Positions 9,161 to 17,136 of a DNA stretch of 64,000 nucleotides are shown piece by piece. The DNA is from Candidatus Clavichlamydia salmonicola (GTDB taxonomy: Bacteria; Chlamydiota; Chlamydiia; Chlamydiales; Chlamydiaceae): positions 248,001 to 312,000 of the forward strand of contig NZ_WTCQ01000001.1 in assembly GCF_015356765.1 (NCBI RefSeq), given 5' to 3'. A program made the translations under genes and the position numbers. The first letter of the stretch is position 1. Every line of letters starts with the position of its first letter. The notes under the pieces were generated by a model that was given only the letters and a program-made list of their open reading frames with translations, did not search any database and was not told the origin of the DNA.

Positions 9161-10444
9161 ATGCCAACAAGTATTTTTAAAAAAAATCTATCCTCTTTTC
9201 AAGAGAGCCAACTTTTTCAAAAAACATTTTTATCCACTAATCTCATCTTAAACATTTGCTTAGTTCTCAGTATAATAACCTCAAGCAGCTGCTTGATTGC
9301 AGCTGCTGTTACAGCATCTATGCCTTTAGCTATTGTAACTGGAGTAACTGTACTTATTAGCGGAATAGCAATAGGTATAAAATGTTTATCAATTAAACAA
9401 AAAAATCAACAATCGATCTCCCGTCCCAGAATCTCTCCTGATACCTTTTTAAAAAAACCTATTTCTATGGCCAGTTTAAATACAATGGATAGCAATCATC
9501 CTTTTGATGACCCTCTGCCCTTGCCCTCATCAAATATAGTTACTCTTACATCCCCTGGTTTATCTTCGACTAGCAGCATCCATAGCCATGAAAGTTCTTT
9601 TTCCTTTACTTCTTCAGATATTAATTTCCATACCAACAATACCCTTCGCAGAAAACCTTTTAACCCATTATCTATCAATTACAAACAACTTTCAAATTCG
9701 TTGCCTCAAGCTAATAACAACACTTCTCCTACTACTGAAGCCCTCTGGAACCAATTCATCTATGAATATTGCCTAGAAGAATATTCTAATAACTCCGTAA
9801 CCTTAATTCACAAAATAAATGGAGTCAGATTAACTCTTACTAATCAGAATATTGCTATTCCTTTTGTTAGTAATACAATTTTTACAGCTATTGTTAACTC
9901 TGCTAATGAGACCTTAAGTAAAGAAGGAAATAATACAAATAACATTCTTGCTAAAGCTACTTCTAATAAATGCTGGGAAGCCTCTAAAGAAGGTAAATGT
10001 TTTCTAAAAATAGGAGAAGCTGTTGGTGGATTATGGGAATCTTCTGAGTCATTTCCATCTGATGGACCTGTACCTTATGCTCTTATACATGTCATTGGCT
10101 CTAGCCCTACCAATACACCTTCTAATAAATTACCTGCTCAAATGCAAACTACTAAAGCAGCATATCATGCTGCTTTTCAAAAAGCTGCCTCTCTTAACTG
10201 TTCTCACATCCAAGTCCCTTTACTTTCTACTCTTATCTTTGATCCTTCTACACAATTATCCCCAGATGATTATAGAAATGGTTCTTTATTAATGATTTTA
10301 GAACTTATTGAAGAATTCTCTCATGACAGTATAATTTCTCATGTCACTTTTACAGACACACATATGTCCCAATGGAATACATTTTGCAAAGAATATTCCC
10401 CTTTAATCATCCCTAACCAAGATACATTAGATAATAATTTGTAA
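9161..10444 (+). CDS. Inc-like membrane protein with partly conserved macro domain (paralogue C)
   Basis: 427 residues. Hydrophobic hairpin about 29-52 and 55-75, a long Ser/Pro/Thr-rich linker (about 80-190), then a macro-like domain (about 210-400). Conserved points: SVTLIHKINGVRLTL, AIVNSANET (NSAN at 246-249 in place of NAAN), CWEASKEG, IGEAVGGLWES, YALIHVIGS, LNCSHIQVPLL. Lost points: the glycine loop is GNNTNN and the second glycine motif is STLIF rather than SGGIF. By eye it is closest to paralogue D (shared AVGGLWESS block). Probably a sensor or scaffold rather than an active hydrolase, which is inference. It starts 23 bases after paralogue B. Confidence 0.75.
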   Translation: MPTSIFKKNLSSFQESQLFQKTFLSTNLILNICLVLSIITSSSCLIAAAVTASMPLAIVTGVTVLISGIAIGIKCLSIKQKNQQSISRPRISPDTFLKKPISMASLNTMDSNHPFDDPLPLPSSNIVTLTSPGLSSTSSIHSHESSFSFTSSDINFHTNNTLRRKPFNPLSINYKQLSNSLPQANNNTSPTTEALWNQFIYEYCLEEYSNNSVTLIHKINGVRLTLTNQNIAIPFVSNTIFTAIVNSANETLSKEGNNTNNILAKATSNKCWEASKEGKCFLKIGEAVGGLWESSESFPSDGPVPYALIHVIGSSPTNTPSNKLPAQMQTTKAAYHAAFQKAASLNCSHIQVPLLSTLIFDPSTQLSPDDYRNGSLLMILELIEEFSHDSIISHVTFTDTHMSQWNTFCKEYSPLIIPNQDTLDNNL

Positions 10445-10502
10445 ATTTAAACCTAATTATACTAAAATACATTCAAGTATATATTTTTAATTAAAAATCA
10501 TT

Positions 10503-11624
10503 ATGTTCACAAATCCTTTTAATAAAAATTCAGTTTTTATTAATGAAACGACACCTTCGACAACATGGCCTCCTATTCTAGGTAAACATGCATCAAATAT
10601 ATGCTTAGCCATAAGCGTTATTGGAACTCTTGGTTGTTTAACCGCTGCTGCTGTTACTGCCTCCATGTTTTTAATTATCCCCACTGTAATATGCGCTCTT
10701 ATAGCAACGATTATGGTAGGGATAAAATGCATACAAAATAAAAAAGCTCGTCCCTTACAAACGCAGCCACTATCGCCATTACCTAAAGAACTTAATCCAT
10801 TTGACTCACATTCTCCTGCCAACTTAATACCCCCTCCAGCGCTTCAAAGAACTCTTTTTAACCCTTCTACCTTAAAGTTTAAAAGGCCCACTGAAACCCC
10901 TCCAAACATTTCAAATTCTTCTTTCCTTACCTTTAAAAATAATAGGGAATTTTTATTACAGGAATATTATACAGAAACATTTTCAAACAACTCAGTGACT
11001 CTCATTCATGCTGGAAATGGCGTTAAGTTCACCATGGCTAAACAAGATATTGCTAAGCCATTTTATGAAGGAGCCCCTTTAGCCATAGTCAATGCTGCTA
11101 ATAACTCTATGTCTCAAGGTGGTGCTGGCACTAATGGAGCTTTATCACTAGCTACTTCAGCAGCATGTTGGAATAATGCAAGAGAAGGTGCTTTATCTCT
11201 ATCACCAGGTGATGCTGTTGGTGGATTATGGGAATCTTCAAGTTCAGTTCCTGCTGAAGCACCCTCCCCTCGTGCTTTAATACAAGCCCTTGGTCCTAAT
11301 GTACGCAATACCTCAGTTGAAAATCTATCTGATGAACTCCAAATTCTTAAGCAAGCATACAAAAATGCTCTTACAAAAGCAGCTTCCTTAGGTTGTTCTC
11401 ATGTTCAACTTCCCTTACTATCAGGAGGTATCTTTGCCCCTAACCCTTTAACAACACCTAGAGCAAATGAATTTTGGGTTCAAGGTTCTTTCTTAATGCT
11501 TTTAGAAGTTATCCGCGAGCTCCCAGAAGATAGCATGGTCCACAATATTACATTAGTAGATATTAATCTGCCTTTCTGGGCTCAATTTGCTTCCAAGTAC
11601 TGCTGTCAATTAACTTCTTCTTAA
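10503..11624 (+). CDS. Inc-like membrane protein with well-conserved macro domain (paralogue D)
   Basis: 373 residues. Hydrophobic hairpin at about 33-55 and 57-77 (CLTAAAVTASM turn), a Pro-rich linker (about 85-140), then a recognisable macro domain (about 163-360). Visible motifs are IVNAANNS (NAAN 197-200), QGGAGTNGALSLATSAACW (glycine loop 206-213), PGDAVGG, RALIQALGP (258-265, the position of HxVGP in canonical members) and HVQLPLLSGGIF (303-311, second phosphate-binding loop). Macro domains bind or remove ADP-ribose and relatives; this is the only cluster member that keeps all these elements. Expected topology: hairpin in the inclusion membrane, macro domain in host cytosol. Substrate and enzymatic activity are unknown. 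Confidence 0.82.
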   Translation: MFTNPFNKNSVFINETTPSTTWPPILGKHASNICLAISVIGTLGCLTAAAVTASMFLIIPTVICALIATIMVGIKCIQNKKARPLQTQPLSPLPKELNPFDSHSPANLIPPPALQRTLFNPSTLKFKRPTETPPNISNSSFLTFKNNREFLLQEYYTETFSNNSVTLIHAGNGVKFTMAKQDIAKPFYEGAPLAIVNAANNSMSQGGAGTNGALSLATSAACWNNAREGALSLSPGDAVGGLWESSSSVPAEAPSPRALIQALGPNVRNTSVENLSDELQILKQAYKNALTKAASLGCSHVQLPLLSGGIFAPNPLTTPRANEFWVQGSFLMLLEVIRELPEDSMVHNITLVDINLPFWAQFASKYCCQLTSS

Positions 11625-11836
11625 GAAAAAGAATAAAATTATAGCTTAACACCTAGTTAACATGAAAACAACTGCCTTCACATAAGCTAATTTTTTATTA
11701 TTAACATTCTAAACATCTATTTCTTTTAATCAGCTCTATATAATTATTAATTATCCTTTACAAGGGATTTAAAATCATTATTCTTAAAGGGTTAAATGTG
11801 CTATAACTAAAAACTAACTCTTTTTATTTTTTATAT

Positions 11837-11867
11837 TTGTTTTAATAAAAAATTATTACAATATAAA
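11837..11867 (+). promoter_or_regulatory. Candidate promoter of the IYA-repeat gene
   Basis: TTGTTT at 11837-11842 and TATAAA at 11862-11867 with a 19-base spacer, 35 bases before the ATG. A similarly arranged pair precedes the gene at 13718, and both are followed by an almost identical AT stretch containing TTACAAT and AAATTAATAA-like sequence. Such AT-rich DNA gives chance matches, so support rests mainly on the resemblance between the two upstream regions. Confidence 0.3.
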
Positions 11868-11902
11868 ATTAAATTAATAAAAAATTAAATAAAAAATATA
11901 TT

Positions 11903-13450
11903 ATGTCTATTAGTGGAATTGGATCTAGATTTTCCAACTTTGTTTCCCAGAGCTCTCTTGCATCACTTGTTAGCACTCATGGAGCTAAGTTACAACGAGC
12001 TGCTGTTATTACAGGAGTTGTATGCACTGTTGTAGCTGGCCTTGCTTTACTTGGCGCAGGCATTGCTCTGAGCACTCCTGTGCTTATGGGAGCAGGAGCT
12101 GTAGTGATTCTTATACCAGTAGTAATGGCCGCTGTTAAACATTTAAGAACCTCTGAATCTAGAGCTGCATTAAAAGAATCGATACAAAATAAATTTCAAG
12201 AAATAAAAGAAAGTACTTCTAAACATTCCTTTTCCTTATTTAAAAATAATTCTTCAAACACAACACCCACATCTTCTCCTGCATCTTCCCCTAAACCAGA
12301 CCTCTATGCAAAAATTAATAATCCACAAACATCTCCAAAGACATCTACTAAAAGTAACAGCTTACAAAGACCTGCTCAAGCACCTCCGCCTCCTCCTAGC
12401 TCATCACCTATCTATGCAAAAGTTAATAAATTACCAAAATCTACACCACCTGCTTCTCCAACAACATCTCTTAAAAGCAATAAGCCTCCTGTTGCCCCAA
12501 AACCTTCTGTTTCTATAAAAGACGAGGTTATATATGCATCTTTAAAAGAAGCTCAAACACCTCCATCTGCTTCTCCAAAAACATCTCTTAAAAGCAATAA
12601 GCCTCCTGTTGCCCCAAAACCTTCTGTTTCTGTAAAAGACGAGGTTATATATGCAGATGTAAAAATTACTCCTAATCCTAAAAGAAGCACCCCATCTCCT
12701 ACCTTTAATCCTTCCAGTACCATATATGCGTCTTTAAAAGAAGCTCAAACACCTCCACCTGCTTCTCCAACAACATCTCTTAAAAGCAATAAGCCTTCTG
12801 TTGCCCAAAAATCTTCTGGTGCTGTAAGTAGCAGCTTACAAAGACCTTCTCAAGCACCTCCGCCTCCTCCTAGCTCATCACCTATCTATGCAAAAGTTAA
12901 TAAATCACCAAAATCTACACCATCTGCTTCTCCAAAAACATCTCTTAAAAGCAATAAGCCTCCTGTTGCCCAAAAATCTTCTGGTGCTGTAAGTAGCAGC
13001 TTACAAAGACCTGCTCAAACACCTCCGCCTCCTCTTAGCTCATCACCTATCTATGCAAAAGTTAATAAATCACCAAAATCTACACCACCTGCTTCTCCAA
13101 CAACATCTCTTAAAAGCAATAAGCCTCCTGTTGCCCCAAAACCTTCTGTTTCTGTAAAAGACGAGGTTATATATGCAGACGTAAAAATTACTCCTAATCC
13201 TAAAAGAAGCGCCCCATCTCCTACCTTTAATCCCTCCAGTACTATATATGCATCTTTAAAAGAAGCTCAAACACCTACGCCTACTACTAAACCTTTAAGA
13301 ACACCACCTCCATTACCTAAAAAAGGCCTTCAATCTACTCCATCTTTCCTAAATGCTGCTTTAAAAACCGCTAAGGAACGTTCAGCCGCAACATATTCTA
13401 TAGGTAATAAGCCTCCTGTTCGCCCAAAACCTACGCCTCCTACCTCATAA
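11903..13450 (+). CDS. Inc-like protein with Pro-rich tail and nine [I/L]YA tyrosine motifs
   Basis: 515 residues. Hydrophobic hairpin at about 33-56 and 58-78 without signal peptide, then a long disordered Ser/Pro/Lys tail. Nine tyrosines sit in the motif [L/I]YA[K/S/D][I/V/L]: Y135, 171, 211, 250, 275, 329, 384, 424, 449, in contexts SPIYAKV, EVIYADV or EVIYASL, and STIYASL. These resemble EPIYA and ITIM-type host kinase sites found in type III/IV effectors. Between them lie repeated KPPVAPKP, PPPLPKK and KPPVRPKP segments that look like SH3 ligands. The tail is built from near-identical repeats. Inferred role: inclusion-membrane scaffold phosphorylated by host Src/Abl-type kinases. Phosphorylation itself is not shown by sequence. 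It shares the hairpin with its neighbours but has no macro domain. Confidence 0.78.
   Translation: MSISGIGSRFSNFVSQSSLASLVSTHGAKLQRAAVITGVVCTVVAGLALLGAGIALSTPVLMGAGAVVILIPVVMAAVKHLRTSESRAALKESIQNKFQEIKESTSKHSFSLFKNNSSNTTPTSSPASSPKPDLYAKINNPQTSPKTSTKSNSLQRPAQAPPPPPSSSPIYAKVNKLPKSTPPASPTTSLKSNKPPVAPKPSVSIKDEVIYASLKEAQTPPSASPKTSLKSNKPPVAPKPSVSVKDEVIYADVKITPNPKRSTPSPTFNPSSTIYASLKEAQTPPPASPTTSLKSNKPSVAQKSSGAVSSSLQRPSQAPPPPPSSSPIYAKVNKSPKSTPSASPKTSLKSNKPPVAQKSSGAVSSSLQRPAQTPPPPLSSSPIYAKVNKSPKSTPPASPTTSLKSNKPPVAPKPSVSVKDEVIYADVKITPNPKRSAPSPTFNPSSTIYASLKEAQTPTPTTKPLRTPPPLPKKGLQSTPSFLNAALKTAKERSAATYSIGNKPPVRPKPTPPTS
12406..13275 (+). repeat. Intragenic direct repeats encoding IYA/PPVAPKP modules
   Basis: Blocks of tens of bases recur almost unchanged. 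The segment coding TSLKSNKPPVAPKPSVSVKDEVIYADV through KITPNPKRS and STIYASLKEAQTP occurs at about 12583-12749 and again at about 13105-13272. The segment coding SLQRP(A/S)Q(A/T)PPPP through SSSPIYAKVNK occurs three times (about 12361, 12835 and 13000). Codon-level identity, not just amino-acid similarity, is visible. Such repeats can change copy number by recombination and may be misassembled from short reads. Confidence 0.85.
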
Positions 13451-13559
13451 AAGACTGGACCTAAAACTTTTTCGAAACCAACAAAAAAAATAAGAGCCTG
13501 AATCTCCCTTCATATTTGATTTAAGAAAGGTGAATGTGCAAACTGATCAATCCCTCCAA

Positions 13560-13597
13560 CCAGCTTGTTTTTATAAAGAAAGCTGGGGGGGGGGGGG
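13560..13597 (+). repeat. Hairpin fused to a 13-G homopolymer
   Basis: CCAGCTT at 13560-13566 can pair with AAGCTGG at 13580-13586, and the right arm runs into an uninterrupted G tract at 13585-13597 (13 G). The C-rich CCCTCC at 13552-13557 could pair further with the G run. The tract lies in the 267-base gap between the stop of the IYA gene and the ATG at 13718, so length changes would act on transcription or RNA structure, not on a reading frame. The rest of the gap is AT-rich with no gene. Poly-G tracts are known slippage sites in chlamydial surface-protein genes. Confidence 0.8.
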
Positions 13598-13663
13598 TTA
13601 AGATATTGAGATAGCTATGAATAATTTTTTTTATCAATAATTAAAATATAAAAATATTAATCT

Positions 13664-13694
13664 TTGTATTTACTTTTTTTGTTACAATTAAAAT
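13664..13694 (+). promoter_or_regulatory. Candidate promoter of the 13718 gene
   Basis: TTGTAT at 13664-13669 and TAAAAT at 13689-13694, 19 bases apart and 23 bases before the ATG at 13718. It is similar in layout and flanking sequence (TTACAAT, AAAATTAATAA) to the region before the gene at 11903. It lies 66 bases downstream of the 13-G tract. Weak individually; the pairing of two alike regions is the argument. Confidence 0.28.
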
Positions 13695-13717
13695 AAAATT
13701 AATAATTAAAACATGTT

Positions 13718-14809
13718 ATGGCTTTTTCTATTATACCCTCTTTAATCCAATTAGCTCACCACGCTGCAAAAACTACTTTCTTGAATCCTAAGCACCCTCA
13801 TTGTAAAATTACTTTACAAATTATAGGTATTATTTTATCTGGCTTAACCGCTATTTCTTGTACCACAGCTGGATTAATAATGGGATCATGGGCAATTACT
13901 GCACCTGGAATCGCTTTAATTATCTGTTTAATGACTCTATTAATAGTTTCTCATTTTCATAATCACAAAAAAGTACCTCCCCCATTAACAACTTCTTCCA
14001 ACGCTTTTGAAATGATATTTTCTAAAAAATCATTGCTTCCCACTAGCGCAAATTCTAGCTCTACAGAAACTCATCATACTGAAATAACAACTTTAGATCC
14101 TTTGCCTAGTCCTACTCATCTCGAATTATCTTCCCCTCACATAGATATAGATTACCGAGTTTTTGCAAATCCTGAGATGGCACAACTACAAACTAAATTA
14201 AGAGACGAGTGGGGAATGGAACTTCTAGAGAATACTTTTCTCACTATCCGCAACCTTAAAAATAGAATTCGTCTAACTTTGGCTCCTATTACACATCTAG
14301 ATACTCCTTTCGATACTTCATCTGTAGATAATGTTAAGCCAAATAGCACCTTTGAAGAAGGATTTCTACATCTTATTAATAGATGGAAGCCTCTTCCTAA
14401 ATCCCCTTTTAGACTTGCTTCTGAACCCCAGCCAGATAAACCAAGCCCTTTTACCCCCTCTCCAATTTTAAACAGGGAGGAATATTTATTAATGGTAAAA
14501 GAACGATTTTTTCTTACTTTTTTAAAAATTGAAGAAAATAATTTTTCTCATGTACAAATGCCTTTCATAAATAGAAATTGCTTCATCTGTTATAATGATA
14601 ACTTACATTCTGAGTGGTTATCTTCATGTTATAATTCTTTTTTAGATACTATTGCCAGTTTATCTGCTGAAAGCTCTGTAAAACATGTTATCCTTGTAGA
14701 TCCTCATCAACCACTTAAGGTAATAGATTTAGCTGCTAATTTTTGTTATAAAATTAATTCTAATAAAAATAAATCAATCACTAAAACTACTTATCTTATT
14801 CTTAAATAA
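13718..14809 (+). CDS. Inc-like membrane protein with reduced macro-like domain (paralogue F)
   Basis: 363 residues. Hydrophobic hairpin at about 31-53 and 58-79 (CKITLQIIGIILSGLTAI, then a GSWAITAPGI turn). The C-terminal region keeps the last macro-like strands (ERFFLTFLKIEENNFSHVQMPFINRN, where D has SHVQLPLLSGG, then HVILVDPHQP), but the NAAN region is replaced by SVDNVKPNSTF and the glycine loop is missing. Very similar to the next gene, whose start follows its stop by 3 bases, pointing to a recent tandem duplication. Inferred inclusion-membrane protein; nucleotide binding unlikely. Confidence 0.72.
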   Translation: MAFSIIPSLIQLAHHAAKTTFLNPKHPHCKITLQIIGIILSGLTAISCTTAGLIMGSWAITAPGIALIICLMTLLIVSHFHNHKKVPPPLTTSSNAFEMIFSKKSLLPTSANSSSTETHHTEITTLDPLPSPTHLELSSPHIDIDYRVFANPEMAQLQTKLRDEWGMELLENTFLTIRNLKNRIRLTLAPITHLDTPFDTSSVDNVKPNSTFEEGFLHLINRWKPLPKSPFRLASEPQPDKPSPFTPSPILNREEYLLMVKERFFLTFLKIEENNFSHVQMPFINRNCFICYNDNLHSEWLSSCYNSFLDTIASLSAESSVKHVILVDPHQPLKVIDLAANFCYKINSNKNKSITKTTYLILK

Positions 14810-14812
14810 ACT

Positions 14813-15916
14813 ATGTCTTCTTCAATAACATCATCTTCAAATCAAATCCCCCATCGCACTTTAAAAAAGCTTTTTTTTAAACATAAATACCCTAATTGTA
14901 AGATTACTTTACAAATTATAGGTATTATTTTATCTGGCTTAACTGCTATCGCCCTTGTTACATCTGGTTTAATACTAGGATCATGGGCTATAACTACTCC
15001 TGGAATAGCCTTAATAGGCTGTTTAATGGCCTCTTTAATAATTTCATATCTTCAGGATTATAAAAAACAAACTTCTGTCATAGAGCCTTGTTTAAGACAA
15101 CATTTAGAAGAGCATTTACCTATTGATCAAAATAAATCATCTATACCTATAGCAGCACATACTGACAATATATCAACAAGCGCCCCTTTTGACCCTGAAA
15201 GCATTAAATTAACTAATCCTATGATAAATCCAAGATATCGGGTTTTTGCAGATCAGTATCTAGCGCAATTACAAACAACTTTTTATAATGATTGGGGGAT
15301 ACAGGAACAAGGAGATTATTTTATTACTCTTTGTAACCTTAAAAATGGAATCTGGTTAACTTTAGCCCAAATTTCACATCTAAAAAAACCCTTAGATACA
15401 TCTTTCATAGATAATGTTTATCCCAATAGCACCTTTACTAAAGGCTTTATTCATGAAATTCTTAGCGATAGAAGTACTCCTGGATTGCCTTTTAGACTAT
15501 CTTATGAACCCCTCATAGATGATTCTGTTTCTTTAAATTTTTCAGGCCCTTTTGAAGGTTTATCAGCAAAAGAATATCTTCCTCTGATTAAAGAAAGATT
15601 CTTTCTAACTTTTCAAAAAATTGAAGAAAATAATTTTTCTCATGTACAAATGCCTCTTATAAATAGAAATGCATTTATTACTGACAAACGTCTTGTAGAA
15701 TGTGGTTGGTCATCTGCTTGCTACAATCTATTCCTCAATACTATCTCTAATTTATCATCAGAAAGCCCTATTAAGCATGTTATTCTTATAGATCCAGAAC
15801 AGCCCCTAAAACCTATAGAACTAGCTGCTAATTTTTGCCAAAATATTTCTCCAGAATCATTAGATTCTGGTAAAAATAAACCTATCACTAAAACTACTTA
15901 TCTTATTCTTGAATAA
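14813..15916 (+). CDS. Inc-like membrane protein with reduced macro-like domain (paralogue G)
   Basis: 367 residues; duplicate of the preceding gene. The hairpin at about 31-53 and 58-79 is nearly identical to F over CKITLQIIGIILSGLTAI, and both genes end in a conserved KTTYLIL tail. The C-terminal half has IEENNFSHVQMPLINRNAF and HVILIDPEQP, with the NAAN region changed to FIDNVYPNSTF. Only three bases separate it from F, so the two are almost certainly co-transcribed and translationally coupled. It converges with rsgA (40-base gap, no clear terminator). Same inferred role as F. Confidence 0.72.
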   Translation: MSSSITSSSNQIPHRTLKKLFFKHKYPNCKITLQIIGIILSGLTAIALVTSGLILGSWAITTPGIALIGCLMASLIISYLQDYKKQTSVIEPCLRQHLEEHLPIDQNKSSIPIAAHTDNISTSAPFDPESIKLTNPMINPRYRVFADQYLAQLQTTFYNDWGIQEQGDYFITLCNLKNGIWLTLAQISHLKKPLDTSFIDNVYPNSTFTKGFIHEILSDRSTPGLPFRLSYEPLIDDSVSLNFSGPFEGLSAKEYLPLIKERFFLTFQKIEENNFSHVQMPLINRNAFITDKRLVECGWSSACYNLFLNTISNLSSESPIKHVILIDPEQPLKPIELAANFCQNISPESLDSGKNKPITKTTYLILE

Positions 15917-15956
15917 TTGATATTAAAACTTGCCTGTCTTTAGCAAAAAAAAGAAC

Positions 15957-16928
15957 TTAACGAGTAAAACAATGTTTACGATTTCTTCTCTCCGCTTCTT
16001 CTTTCTCTTTTTCTTTTAATTCAGCAAAAAGAGTCTTGTATGAATCCCATCGTTCTTGAGACATTTGACCATTCTTAAGGCCTTCTTTAACAGCACAATT
16101 AGGTTCAGCAAGATGTGCACATCCTGAAAACCGACAATTTTCTGATAAATTAACCATATCTATAAATAAATCTTTTAATTCTTCTGATTTAACTTCAGCT
16201 AATCCAAACGAACGAATGCCAGGAGTATCTATGCAAAAACCACCACATATTAATGTTAACAATCGAGTTTCAGTTGTAGTATGGGCCCCTTTTTTTGTTT
16301 TGATATTAACTTCTGTAGTTGCAAACGCAGAGCCAGTTAAAAAATTAGTAAGGCTAGTTTTACCTGTTCCTGATTTACCAGAAAAAAGAGATACTCCCGT
16401 AGACATGACCTCTTTTAATTGATCCATGCCCTCTCCATTCAACAAACTTAAAATAATTACTTTAACACCTATGGATTCATAAATTTGAGAATATCGTTGC
16501 ATTTCAGCACGCTCATCTTCATTCATTAAATCAGCTTTATTGATCACTAAAATAGGTGTAATATCAGCTTTAATAGCCATGACAATGTAACGATCTGCTA
16601 ACTTTGGCTGCCAGCCTGGCTCTCTCCACCCATGTGTAATAAGCACCCTATCAATATTAGCTGCTAATAAATCTTTTTTTTTATATGGTCCTTCTCTAAA
16701 TAAAAGAGAAGCTCTTGGACCAACTTTAAGAATAACGCCTTCTTTCTGCGGAATAATGATATCAAAAAATACTTGATCGCCTACAACAACTCGATCACTA
16801 TCTTTTTTTTTAAATCGCTTCAGCACACCTCGGACTGAACAAGTGTATCTATCAGCTTCATGCTGCACTACAATTCCTGATGCTGTAATTAAAACAACGC
16901 GTCCAACATAATATTTTTCAGAAAGCAC
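15957..16928 (-). CDS. rsgA: RsgA/EngC small-subunit ribosome biogenesis GTPase
   Basis: Circularly permuted GTPase that checks late 30S subunit maturation. Order of motifs in 323 residues: N-terminal OB-fold (about 5-70); G4 NKAD (about 126-129); G1 GKSGTGKTS (about 182-190); switch region with TKKGAHTTTET; G3 DTPGIRSFG; C-terminal zinc-binding module CRFSGCAHLAEPNC. The G4-G1-G3 order is the family hallmark. The start is GTG at 16926-16928. It sits between the Inc-like cluster and rsbU, divergent from the latter across 208 bases. The Lys/Glu/Arg-rich C-terminus is normal for the family. Confidence 0.95.
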   Translation of the reverse strand: MLSEKYYVGRVVLITASGIVVQHEADRYTCSVRGVLKRFKKKDSDRVVVGDQVFFDIIIPQKEGVILKVGPRASLLFREGPYKKKDLLAANIDRVLITHGWREPGWQPKLADRYIVMAIKADITPILVINKADLMNEDERAEMQRYSQIYESIGVKVIILSLLNGEGMDQLKEVMSTGVSLFSGKSGTGKTSLTNFLTGSAFATTEVNIKTKKGAHTTTETRLLTLICGGFCIDTPGIRSFGLAEVKSEELKDLFIDMVNLSENCRFSGCAHLAEPNCAVKEGLKNGQMSQERWDSYKTLFAELKEKEKEEAERRNRKHCFTR

Positions 16929-17136
16929 TTGTATAGCCTAAATTAAAAAACAAAAATAATCCCTTCTATTAAGAATAACAAAATAATTATGAGTCTTTTT
17001 TTCTTTATATCAAAGATGAAATAATTATATTTTTTCTATTTCTCTTAAATTCTTTGATAACTTGTTACTTTCGAGTATTTTTTTTAAAAAAGCTGATTTT
17101 CCTCTCAATTAATCATATTTTTTTTATTATAAAAAA

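Noticed and set aside
12306-12518. Second frame inside the IYA-repeat gene
   Set aside because: Byproduct of the codon repeats; the main frame has the membrane hairpin and consistent motifs.
12406-13275. CRISPR-like array
   Set aside because: Repeats are in-frame protein-coding modules of different lengths, with no unique spacers of constant size.
13585-13597. G tract as a frameshift switch in a coding region
   Set aside because: It is in an intergenic gap, 135 bases after a stop and 120 before the next ATG; no frame joins the two genes through it.
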